Shown piece after piece: positions 5,921 to 11,775 of a stretch of 15,015 bases of DNA. Each line of letters starts with the position of its first letter. Positions within the stretch are counted from its first letter, which is position 1. Position numbers and translations under genes: made by a program. The notes beneath the pieces are model-generated. The model worked only from the letters and a program-made list of their open reading frames with translations. It was not told the DNA's origin and made no database searches. The DNA comes from an archaeon MnTg01 (GTDB taxonomy: Archaea; Thermoproteota; Nitrososphaeria; Nitrososphaerales; Nitrosopumilaceae), in assembly GCA_008974855.1 (NCBI GenBank), contig BFAR01000101.1, positions 1-15,015 of the forward strand. Reading direction: 5' to 3'.

Positions 5921-6765
5921 TCTATCCACAACATAGAGTATCCATGTTCTTCTTCGAAAATTAAGTCAAGTTTAAAGTATTTTGGTATTTTATCCATGAT
6001 TTCAACTAATTTGTTTGATTGAAGATCTTCTTCATAATCCGGTGCAACACATAATACTCGAAATATTTTATCGCGAGATTTTGATAATATTTTAACTAAA
6101 TTTATCAGGTCAGATTCAGATACAGTTTTTTCATAAAACTTTACAATAAAATCGCCTTTTTTTGTTGAAACTATACCATCAATAGTTTCGCCATTATATT
6201 TTTGGGCTAGCTTATATGGAATTTTTGTTTGTTTTAATTTTGCTTTTCGTTGTACCTCTTTTAGAGCAGGAAATACGTGAATTGCTTCATTTAGAATTTT
6301 TTCAACTTTAGTTGTTCCCTCAGGAACAGATGTTTCAAAATTAACCAAGTAAGATTGACGAATAAATTGCTGTTCTATTGATTCAAATTCTTGTGTATGC
6401 GCCTTTCCCCTATATGTAACCCATACGAAAAGAAATGATAAAAGAGCGATAACTACACCGTTGCCATACATTAACCAAACTTGAGTAATATAGAGAGAAA
6501 CAATTCCTTCGGCAGGAAAAATTTCTTCAGAATATGGTAAGAATGCAAGGACAGTAATGTTCTTATCTTGAATAAAAATTTCTTGAATTTGTCCATACTT
6601 TGCAATTTCGTCGTGAAAATAAAATTGTGACATTGAAATAATTCCAGACAAAGAAGCTAACCCAACTAGAACTATTATAATGCTTATTCTGTACCAAAAA
6701 CCTAATTGCTTAATTGCATTTTCTAGCTTTTCTGCTAACGAATGATCCTGTAGCCCCTTCGACAC
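5917..6765 (-). CDS. Two-helix membrane protein with cytosolic C-terminal domain, unknown function
   Basis: This is a 282-residue protein. Residues 1-22 are charged; helix 1 spans about 26-47 (ISIIIVLVGLASLSGIIS); an outer loop of about 50 residues follows; helix 2 spans about 88-117 (YITQVWLMYGNGVVIALLSFLFVWV); then comes a cytosolic domain to the end. Within that domain, residues 195-212 (IDGIVSTKKGDFIVKFYEK) resemble the D...(D/E)xK strand pair of restriction-endonuclease-like folds, but the expected acidic residue before the Lys is Lys209, so nuclease activity looks unlikely. That resemblance is weak and only inference. The start is GTG at 6765. A TATA-like TTAAATA 24-25 nt upstream on the minus strand fits a leaderless GTG, and one of two identical palindromes lies just behind it. 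It is divergent from the PIN gene, so the two may share a regulator. Confidence 0.75.
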   Translation of the reverse strand: MSKGLQDHSLAEKLENAIKQLGFWYRISIIIVLVGLASLSGIISMSQFYFHDEIAKYGQIQEIFIQDKNITVLAFLPYSEEIFPAEGIVSLYITQVWLMYGNGVVIALLSFLFVWVTYRGKAHTQEFESIEQQFIRQSYLVNFETSVPEGTTKVEKILNEAIHVFPALKEVQRKAKLKQTKIPYKLAQKYNGETIDGIVSTKKGDFIVKFYEKTVSESDLINLVKILSKSRDKIFRVLCVAPDYEEDLQSNKLVEIMDKIPKYFKLDLIFEEEHGYSMLWID

Positions 6766-6786
6766 AAAAAAAAGATGATTGGATGG

Positions 6787-6793
6787 TATTTAA
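6787..6793 (-). promoter_or_regulatory. TATA-like box for the two-helix membrane protein
   Basis: The minus strand reads TTAAATA, centred 24-25 nt before the GTG at 6765. The palindrome at 6798-6816 lies directly upstream of it, over the place where TFB contacts DNA. Confidence 0.4.
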
Positions 6794-6797
6794 TGTG

Positions 6798-6816
6798 ATG
6801 TTACAATTTGTAACAT
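6798..6816. promoter_or_regulatory. Palindromic operator copy 1 (ATGTTACAATTTGTAACAT)
   Basis: This is a perfect 19-bp palindrome: 9-bp arms and one central T. It is adjacent to the minus-strand TATA box of the two-helix membrane protein. Positions 6800-6820 are identical to 6850-6870. Confidence 0.7.
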
Positions 6817-6849
6817 GATAGATAAGAAACTGTTCATCAGTTTAAAACA

Positions 6850-6864
6850 GTTACAATTTGTAAC
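6850..6864. promoter_or_regulatory. Palindromic operator copy 2 (GTTACAATTTGTAAC)
   Basis: The second copy has 7-bp perfect arms and the same 21-bp identity (6850-6870) as copy 1, exactly 50 bp away. That is close to five helical turns, so both sites face the same side. Its right edge is about 20 bp upstream of the TATA-like box of the PIN gene. Confidence 0.7.
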
Positions 6865-6888
6865 ATGATACATTACCTTCAATACCGC

Positions 6889-6896
6889 TTTTATAC
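6889..6896 (+). promoter_or_regulatory. TATA-like box for the PIN/pseudo-receiver pair
   Basis: TTTTATAC is centred about 24 nt before an in-frame GTG at 6916 and about 38 nt before the ATG at 6931. Transcription probably starts at or near the GTG. Confidence 0.4.
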
Positions 6897-6930
6897 TCTA
6901 AACTAATTGCTTGTTGTGTCAACAAACAAC

Positions 6931-7344
6931 ATGGGACAGCCAGTAGTGGTAGATTCAAACATTATCATTAAAGAAATTCAAGAAGGAAGATCATTAAAGC
7001 CAATTGCGAAAAGAATTAAGAAGCACAAATCAAAAATGGTTATACCTGAATCGGTTTTAGGCGAGGTACAAAAAATTACTGGTAATGAGACAGATACTAT
7101 TATGGATACAATTTATGAATTTTGTAAACATCCAATCACGTTGGATAAGACAGAGGAAATTACTGCAGAATCAGATAGGTTAGTAGAGCAATATTATGAT
7201 TGTCATCAACCGGGTAGTTTGATTTTAGCTACGGCAAAAATTACAGGTTCTGCATTAGTGAGTTTTGATAGAGAATTATTAGAAACGGCAAAATTAGAAG
7301 GTGTACAAGCATTTCTTCCTCGTAATTTTGTTAGATGGTGGTAG
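6931..7344 (+). CDS. PIN-domain protein (putative ribonuclease) lacking one acidic residue
   Basis: This 137-residue protein opens with PVVVDSNIII, the first PIN strand with metal-binding Asp8. Glu45 in SVLGEVQKI matches the second acid, and Asp113 in LVSFDREL matches the last one. The site where PIN domains usually carry the third acid (D-x-L-I-x-A-T-A) reads GSLILATA, with Gly95. Three of four acids are thus present; many PIN nucleases tolerate changes here, so activity is uncertain. Family members cut RNA, often as VapC toxins or in rRNA maturation, but no antitoxin-like gene precedes this one. Two other in-frame starts exist (GTG 6916, TTG 6907); the GTG fits a leaderless start. The stop overlaps a possible ATG of the following receiver-like gene, suggesting a two-gene operon under the twin palindromes. 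Confidence 0.85.
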   Translation: MGQPVVVDSNIIIKEIQEGRSLKPIAKRIKKHKSKMVIPESVLGEVQKITGNETDTIMDTIYEFCKHPITLDKTEEITAESDRLVEQYYDCHQPGSLILATAKITGSALVSFDRELLETAKLEGVQAFLPRNFVRWW

Positions 7345-7358
7345 GAGCAAATATTTTC

Positions 7359-7697
7359 ATGAAACTGCTCGTACTAGAACAAAATGAATTAGTTTCCAAC
7401 ATTTACAAGAAAATTTTTGATAAAAAACAGTACATTGCAGATTATGCAAAAAATGAATCTGAATGTTTAGAAAAATTTGATGAAAATTATGATTATGTAG
7501 TCTTAGAAAACTCCAAACTAGGTAATTTAGAAGAAGAAATAAGAAAAATTAAACCTTCTCAAAAAATACTTTCGCTATCTCCATTTATGAGATCAGATTC
7601 TCCTCCAGAACTAAAGGAAACACAAGATCTAATTGAAAAGCCTTTTGCAATTCTAACTCTGTTTGGCAAACTAGAGATAGAAAACAAGTATGTTTGA
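7359..7697 (+). CDS. Degenerate response-regulator receiver (pseudo-receiver)
   Basis: This 112-residue protein has the alternating strand/helix pattern of a CheY-like receiver without any output domain. Strand 1 MKLLVLEQNE replaces the usual Asp pair by Glu7/Gln8; YDYVVLENSKL places Glu50 where the phospho-Asp belongs; the switch Ser is in ILSLSP (Ser72 or Ser74); and the conserved Lys94-Pro95 is kept in IEKPF. Glu at the acceptor site cannot be phosphorylated in the normal way and may mimic the active form, so the protein probably signals by binding a partner. The ATG at 7359 is preferred; an earlier ATG at 7335 overlaps the PIN stop. A GGAG lies 11 nt upstream. It is the second gene of the PIN unit and is followed by a separate promoter for the ABC permeases. 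Confidence 0.8.
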   Translation: MKLLVLEQNELVSNIYKKIFDKKQYIADYAKNESECLEKFDENYDYVVLENSKLGNLEEEIRKIKPSQKILSLSPFMRSDSPPELKETQDLIEKPFAILTLFGKLEIENKYV

Positions 7698-7728
7698 TCA
7701 GACCACAGGCCAAAGTAGATGGATATTA

Positions 7729-7734
7729 TTATAA
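7729..7734 (+). promoter_or_regulatory. TATA-like box for the ABC permease operon
   Basis: TTATAA is centred 26-27 nt before the GTG at 7758. This supports a leaderless GTG start. Confidence 0.5.
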
Positions 7735-7757
7735 GCTAAATTTTCTAAAATAGATGG

Positions 7758-8813
7758 GTGGGGTTAAAAAAATACCTAGCTATTCGTGGAATCACAATGT
7801 TTGGGGTTTTAATGGCTACCTTACTTCTTACAGTGATTTTAGTTGGCTCCAACATGGATGTTATACTAAAGCAAGGGGTAACATTTCAGGTACGTTCTGA
7901 AATTACAGAAGATCCTTCAATATCTCAAAGTTTTTCAGACCCAGCAGAGTTTGAAGCTTTTATTCAAGATCAAATTGATCAAAGAAACAAAGCTTTGGGC
8001 CTGGATTCACCTTGGTATTCACCTCAAAGGGTTGGTTTGACAATGTATAAAATTTTAATTTTAGATTTTGGACATGCTACATTTCTAACTAGTGATGCTG
8101 GCTCGTCAAATGTAAAAGATATTTTGGCTGAAAAACTTCCAAGAACAATTTTACTATTCACAACTGCTACAATAATTATTGCTGTAATTGGAATTTTTCT
8201 TGGGGCATTATCTGCAAGTAAAGTTGGCTCGGCAATAGATAGAATAACATCAACTTTTGCAGTCATTAGTAGTAGCTTTCCTGTATGGTGGGTAGGAATG
8301 CTAATGATATTTTTATTTGCGTTTATGTATCAAATTTTTCCTGCACGTGCAACGCCGTCTATTCCTTCTGATGATCCAGGATACATAATTGCCTTACTAT
8401 ACCACATGACTTTGCCAGTAATTACTATAGTATTAATTGGATTTGGAGCTTGGGCGTATCTTGTTCGTAACTTTATGATTGGAATTATGCAAGAAGATTT
8501 TATTTCTGCTAAAAAAATAATGGGAATTAATCAAAGAAAAATAATTTATGGTCACGCAATTAAAAATGCAGCACCACCTATTATTACCGTTTTAGCTCTT
8601 AGTTTGTCTGGCTCCCTTGGTGGGGCAATAATTACTGAAGCAGTATTTGATTGGCCAGGAATGGGCAGACTTTATTTTGAGGCAATTACAGTTATGGATT
8701 TACCTGTAATAATTGGGGCAACCTATGTTCTTACGGTATTTTTCCTATTGAGTATTCTTGTTGCAGACTTGCTTTATGGTTATTTTGACCCACGGGTGAA
8801 AACTGGCAATTGA
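7758..8813 (+). CDS. ABC transporter permease, DppB/OppB type
   Basis: This 351-residue inner-membrane permease belongs to the peptide/nickel-type ABC importers (binding-protein-dependent transport family). Helix 1 spans residues 9-30, followed by an outer loop of about 95 residues and then the permease core with helices near 129-153, 162-190, 208-238, 275-297 and 318-342. The coupling motif that contacts the ATPase is at 247-274 (DFISAKKIMGINQRKIIYGH), and the C-terminal YGYFDPRV matches the DppB ending. The start is GTG at leaderless distance from a TATA box. Its stop overlaps the start of the DppC-type gene by 4 nt, so the two form a heterodimer-coding operon. No ATPase or solute-binding protein is in the window; substrate (peptide, metal or other) cannot be told from this sequence. 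Confidence 0.92.
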   Translation: MGLKKYLAIRGITMFGVLMATLLLTVILVGSNMDVILKQGVTFQVRSEITEDPSISQSFSDPAEFEAFIQDQIDQRNKALGLDSPWYSPQRVGLTMYKILILDFGHATFLTSDAGSSNVKDILAEKLPRTILLFTTATIIIAVIGIFLGALSASKVGSAIDRITSTFAVISSSFPVWWVGMLMIFLFAFMYQIFPARATPSIPSDDPGYIIALLYHMTLPVITIVLIGFGAWAYLVRNFMIGIMQEDFISAKKIMGINQRKIIYGHAIKNAAPPIITVLALSLSGSLGGAIITEAVFDWPGMGRLYFEAITVMDLPVIIGATYVLTVFFLLSILVADLLYGYFDPRVKTGN

Positions 8814-10177
8814 GTAGTGTATCATTTAGTGAAGTAAAACACGAGTTTGTTAGAAGTAAAACTGGCATTGCAGGAATTGGAATCCTAGTTGTTTTAGTAT
8901 CAATATCAATTGGGACTGCAATTATTTTTCCTGCAGAAACATTTCAACAATGGAATAATCCGCAAAGCTGGCTTTCTTATCCAAAAACTGCCATGCCTTT
9001 ATGGGTTAACTTGTTTATGTTTGAAAAAATTCCAGAACACAAAATATTAGATGAACCAAATGTTAAGATACAAACTGTTGGTGAAATATCGGTAGTATCA
9101 CACCAGTTTAATGTAAATTATGAATATGATGACTTTCCTAGCGATTTTATCTACGAGTTTACTGCCAAATACTCTGGTGCACCACTATTGCAAATGTCAG
9201 TAGTTCGTCCAGACGGAAATATTCTAAAAATTCTATCAGTATCACTTCCAAATACTAGTGAAATGGTATTACATAATGAAAAAATATTCTCAACTGATGG
9301 TACAATTAGAAAAAATCTTTCTTTGAAATCTAGTCTATTTGATTTTACCATAGTTGATTCTTCTGCTCAAGATATTATCTTTTCAAAATTCTCTGAGCAG
9401 AGTGTATTGAAAGGAAATTATGCATTTTTAATTAATTTGTATGGAGTAGAGAAAGAAAATTCATTTGTTGATTCTACTCTAATTATTGGAGGAAAGGCCT
9501 TTGGAATAATGGGTACAGATGAGCTTCGTCGTGATCTGGCTGTGGGATTACTTTGGGGAACACCTCTCGCACTATTCATAGGAATTGCAGTAGCAGTAGG
9601 ATCTGTTGTTATGGGATTAATTTATGGAGTGTATGCAGGATACAAAGGAAAATTTACAGATGAATCAATGATGCGTTTTAATGATGTAATTTATGCACTG
9701 CCAGCTCTTCCGTTTTTAATTATTTTAGCAGTAACCATTAGCAACAGTATTTTTGTAATGATTGGCTTTCTTATGATCTTTGGTTGGGTAGGTATTGCCA
9801 AAGTTTCACGAAGCATGGCTTTGCAAATTAAAATAAAAGGTTATGTTGAGGCATCAAAAATGATGGGACAAAAAGATTCAAAGATTATTTTCAAGCACAT
9901 AATACCACAGCTACTCCCTTATGCGTTTGCAAGCATCGCAATATCAGTTCCTGCAGCAATTACTACAGAAGCCGGGCTTAGCTTTTTGGGACTGGGCGAT
10001 CCCTCGTTTCCCACATGGGGACAAATTCTTCATGATGCAAACACATACGGCGCAGCAGCCAGAGGACTTTGGTGGTGGATTGTTCCTCCAGGAATAATGA
10101 TTGCCATTACTGGTTTGGCATTTGTGTTTATGGGAAATGCACTTGATGTGATAGTAAATCCAAAACTAAAGCGCTAA
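8810..10177 (+). CDS. ABC transporter permease, DppC/OppC type, with large extracytoplasmic insertion
   Basis: This is the permease partner of the preceding gene, overlapping its stop by 4 nt with a TTG start. The N-terminus has one helix (about 18-40). The core begins at about 233 with the family signature GTDELRRDL (235-243) and WGTPLAL, followed by helices around 250-275, 295-330, 371-395 and 422-446. The ATPase-coupling motif is at 344-370 (GYVEASKMMGQKDSKIIFKH), and LSFLGLGDPSFPTWGQIL (390-407) is typical. At 455 residues it is much longer than ordinary DppC (about 300): residues about 45-228 are an extra outer segment rich in predicted beta-strands and polar residues. This might dock a binding protein or replace part of its role; that is inference. 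The stop is followed by a convergent small gene after only 9 nt. Confidence 0.92.
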   Translation: MSSVSFSEVKHEFVRSKTGIAGIGILVVLVSISIGTAIIFPAETFQQWNNPQSWLSYPKTAMPLWVNLFMFEKIPEHKILDEPNVKIQTVGEISVVSHQFNVNYEYDDFPSDFIYEFTAKYSGAPLLQMSVVRPDGNILKILSVSLPNTSEMVLHNEKIFSTDGTIRKNLSLKSSLFDFTIVDSSAQDIIFSKFSEQSVLKGNYAFLINLYGVEKENSFVDSTLIIGGKAFGIMGTDELRRDLAVGLLWGTPLALFIGIAVAVGSVVMGLIYGVYAGYKGKFTDESMMRFNDVIYALPALPFLIILAVTISNSIFVMIGFLMIFGWVGIAKVSRSMALQIKIKGYVEASKMMGQKDSKIIFKHIIPQLLPYAFASIAISVPAAITTEAGLSFLGLGDPSFPTWGQILHDANTYGAAARGLWWWIVPPGIMIAITGLAFVFMGNALDVIVNPKLKR

Positions 10178-10186
10178 AATTTTAAT

Positions 10187-10351
10187 TCAAGAAGATGAAG
10201 GGGTTTCTTTTTCGCTTTTAGAATAATCTTTTTTCTTTGCACCAGATAGGTGTTTTCCATCAGCACATGCTTTGCAAACTGCATTATCCTCATATGTGTA
10301 TATATGACACTCGCAGCTTGGACATTCACAAAAGATTGGATTAGTCTTCAT
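10187..10351 (-). CDS. 54-residue Cys-rich zinc-binding protein
   Basis: This short gene encodes MKTNPIFCECPSCECHIYTY and on to residue 54. Cys8, Cys10, Cys13, Cys15, His16, Cys26, Cys29 and His34 are available, giving pairs CECPSC and CKAC as in small zinc ribbons. The last 20 residues are a Lys/Ser-rich, probably unstructured tail (SGAKKKDYSKSEKETPSSS). A TATA-like TTTTTATG on the minus strand is centred about 27 nt before the ATG, consistent with a leaderless gene. I recall similar tiny Cys-rich proteins from ammonia-oxidising archaea, but no function is known to me. It converges on the DppC gene with 9 nt between the stops. It is below common length limits. Confidence 0.75.
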   Translation of the reverse strand: MKTNPIFCECPSCECHIYTYEDNAVCKACADGKHLSGAKKKDYSKSEKETPSSS

Positions 10352-10374
10352 AATATTTTAGTTTGAATGATTGT

Positions 10375-10382
10375 CATAAAAA
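10375..10382 (-). promoter_or_regulatory. TATA-like box for the 54-residue gene
   Basis: The minus strand reads TTTTTATG, centred about 27 nt before the ATG at 10351. Confidence 0.4.
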
Positions 10383-10387
10383 TCTAA

Positions 10388-10705
10388 TTACAACTCAAAC
10401 TTGCGAATTAATTCAATATTGGCATCAATTAGTTTTATTGAATAGCATGCTGAATTTTCATCTTTAAATTCTGCCAATTTGTTAGCAAATCTTTTTTTGC
10501 TGTGACCGCCTTCAGATACAGTATCTGATTCATCAAAACAAATAGACATTTGTTTCATGTTTAGATTATTTTGTAGAAGAAAAGCAATGAATTTTTTGTA
10601 ATTTTCAGTATCATACCAGTCAATGTTTTTTTCTTTACTAGCTCCAATCCATATCTCAATCGAGTTTTGATAGAGGACTTTTTTTCTTAATTCTTCTAAA
10701 GACAT
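10388..10705 (-). CDS. Hypothetical protein, second gene of a zinc-ribbon operon
   Basis: This is a soluble protein of 105 residues from ATG 10705, which I do not recognise. It begins MSLEELRKKVLYQNSIEIWI and appears alpha/beta: helix 2-9, strand SIEIWIG, helix NYKKFIAFLLQNN, strand MKQMSICFDES, then a basic loop GGHSKKRFANKL, and strand YSIKLIDANIEL. The frame is open upstream to 10804, but that part overlaps the zinc-ribbon gene on the same strand in another frame, so the internal ATG is chosen; it lies 16 nt after that gene's stop. Spacing and direction indicate co-transcription with the membrane-anchored zinc ribbon. The 5' neighbour gives no clue to the reaction, and no catalytic motif is apparent. 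Confidence 0.7.
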   Translation of the reverse strand: MSLEELRKKVLYQNSIEIWIGASKEKNIDWYDTENYKKFIAFLLQNNLNMKQMSICFDESDTVSEGGHSKKRFANKLAEFKDENSACYSIKLIDANIELIRKFEL

Positions 10706-10721
10706 TTCTTCTAATATATCG

Positions 10722-11012
10722 TTAAAAGTCTGCACGTTTTGCAGTGGAGCCACATCGTGGACACTCACGACCCTTGAATCGATTGTTACAAGTAAGACAA
10801 ACATACTTTACAGTTGGTGTAGATTGGCCTGTTCCAAAGAATCCTCCACCAAAACCTCCTGAACCACCCATTCGTCCCATCATTTTTCTGCGAAGCATTA
10901 GAGGAAATGCAATAAAGATTGCTAATGCTATGCCTAGTCCGTATGGGAATGGTAAAACCATTTGTAATCCTATGCTAATTGCTAGTGAGGCAAACAAAAA
11001 TACCAAATACAT
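10722..11012 (-). CDS. Membrane-anchored zinc-ribbon protein
   Basis: This protein has 96 residues from ATG 11012 (GTG 11036 or TTG 11027 would add 8 or 5). Two closely spaced hydrophobic segments (about 2-20 and 24-40, VFLFASLAISIGLQMVLPFP and GLGIALAIFIAFPLML) form a hairpin. A basic stop RRKMMGR follows, then a Gly/Phe-rich linker (SGGFGGGFFGTG), and a C-terminal ribbon with Cys72/Cys75 (CLTC) and Cys84/Cys87 (CPRC). The ribbon should lie in the cytoplasm by the positive-inside rule. Resemblance is to generic zinc-ribbon membrane proteins; function is unknown. TTTATAT on the minus strand is centred 44 nt before the ATG and 29 nt before the TTG. GTG 11036 would lie before the predicted transcription start. 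It heads an operon with the 105-residue protein. Confidence 0.8.
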   Translation of the reverse strand: MYLVFLFASLAISIGLQMVLPFPYGLGIALAIFIAFPLMLRRKMMGRMGGSGGFGGGFFGTGQSTPTVKYVCLTCNNRFKGRECPRCGSTAKRADF

Positions 11013-11052
11013 TCTATAATTAATCAAGACAAACACGATTTCTCAAAAATGC

Positions 11053-11059
11053 ATATAAA
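11053..11059 (-). promoter_or_regulatory. TATA-like box for the membrane zinc-ribbon operon
   Basis: The minus strand reads TTTATAT. Predicted transcription start is near 11029-11030, which falls between the GTG at 11036 and the TTG at 11027. Confidence 0.45.
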
Positions 11060-11094
11060 GCTTTGTCAGTCTTTTTCCTCAAATCATAAAATGG

Positions 11095-11493
11095 CTAGAT
11101 AATTGTCAGTTTTACAGAATTTCCTTCTCGATCCCATGCAAATACATCTTCATCTTCATAAGGTGACTTTACAATTAATGAAACAAGACCAAAAAAGTTA
11201 TTCAAGTCTTCTAAAGAGGGCTCAGCTGAACCTGCAGGATGAGAATGAACTATTCCAACATAACTAAAGTCAAGTGGTAAAAATGAACTGGGAAACCCTG
11301 CAAAAGTTGGTCCAGTTTCAGAAAAAGGGGGAATAACTAACGAATCAATAACTATATGTCTATTTTTTGATTTGCCTTTTAGTATCAATATGCATTCATT
11401 TGGATGTTTCATCTTACAATATGATAAAATTCCATCTAACGCATCTTTTTTTAGAGAAACTTGTCGCTCAACCTTTTTCTGTTTAAATATCAA
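11095..11493 (-). CDS. JAMM/MPN+ metalloprotease (deubiquitinase-like)
   Basis: This 132-residue single-domain protein carries the complete JAMM zinc motif: Glu33 in PNECILIL, His83 and His85 in VGIVHSHPAG, and Ser93 and Asp96 in EPSLEDL. JAMM proteins are zinc isopeptidases; archaeal ones remove ubiquitin-like SAMP modifiers or process sulfur carriers, which is the likely class of role here. No ubiquitin-like, E1-like or MoaD-like gene is next to it, so the substrate is not known. The only plausible start is TTG at 11493: a TTAATTATT-like box lies about 24-25 nt upstream on the minus strand, and the first ATG would be residue 28, cutting the domain. Length matches stand-alone archaeal JAMM enzymes such as the AfJAMM class. 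The gene stands alone. Confidence 0.92.
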   Translation of the reverse strand: MIFKQKKVERQVSLKKDALDGILSYCKMKHPNECILILKGKSKNRHIVIDSLVIPPFSETGPTFAGFPSSFLPLDFSYVGIVHSHPAGSAEPSLEDLNNFFGLVSLIVKSPYEDEDVFAWDREGNSVKLTII

Positions 11494-11513
11494 TAGAATA
11501 ATTTCTTTTAGAA

Positions 11514-11521
11514 AATAATTA
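11514..11521 (-). promoter_or_regulatory. TATA-like box for the JAMM gene
   Basis: The minus strand reads TAATTATT, centred 24-25 nt before the TTG at 11493. It supports that non-ATG start. Confidence 0.4.
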
Positions 11522-11627
11522 ACTGTATCTACAAAAACAACTAATTTTACCTCTAGAATTGATTATTTGAAGAAATAATTAGATATTATCAAAAATTAAT
11601 TTTAGTCTACAAGCATTATAGTTTAGC

Positions 11628-11754
11628 ATATAACTTACCCAACTTCTAACATTTTTTAGAAAAAGGGTCCAACAACAAATAACATGAACAACGAATTCTA
11701 GTTGTTGTGCCCTACAAGGAGTATAGGGAGTGCAAATGCACTCCCACCCTATAC
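11628..11754 (+). other. Intergenic region with TATA-like box and strong hairpin; possible small RNA
   Basis: No protein gene was found between 11494 and 11775. CATATAAC at 11628-11635 could start a plus-strand transcript near 11658. Downstream, AACAAC (11688-11693) can pair with GTTGTT (11701-11706), and a strong stem follows at 11721-11754. The only ORF after the putative start is a five-codon one (11684). The stretch from about 11700 is richer in G and C than the flanks, as structured RNAs are in AT-rich archaea. Alternatively the structure belongs to the 3' end of the minus-strand zinc-ribbon transcript. Confidence 0.35.
11721..11754. repeat. GC-rich hairpin, two-step stem
   Basis: The left arm is GTATAGGGAGTGC, the loop AAAT, and the right arm GCACTCCC, then a 4-base bulge ACCC, then TATAC. 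That gives an 8-bp GC-rich stem plus a 5-bp outer stem. It is the most stable-looking hairpin in the window and lies 22 nt beyond the stop of the minus-strand zinc-ribbon gene. Confidence 0.7.
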
Positions 11755-11775
11755 ACCAATGAATCTACGCAACTG

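Noticed and set aside
6798..6870. Start of a CRISPR-like repeat array
   Set aside because: Only two copies occur, each is a palindrome at a promoter, and no further copies or cas genes are present.
6931..7697. VapBC-type toxin-antitoxin module
   Set aside because: The partner gene is downstream and receiver-like, not an AbrB, RHH or Phd-type antitoxin, and no small antitoxin frame precedes the PIN gene.
9151..9351. Minus-strand frame within the DppC insertion
   Set aside because: Short, no motif, fully inside a well-supported gene; same holds for 8024-8266 within DppB.
10744..11019. Proline-rich plus-strand frame
   Set aside because: The proline run is the complement of the Gly-rich linker of the membrane zinc ribbon on the minus strand.
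11700..11760. tRNA or tRNA-like gene in the GC-richer hairpin region
   Set aside because: No T-loop (GGTTCGA-like), no D-loop and no cloverleaf could be drawn; only the single long hairpin is present.
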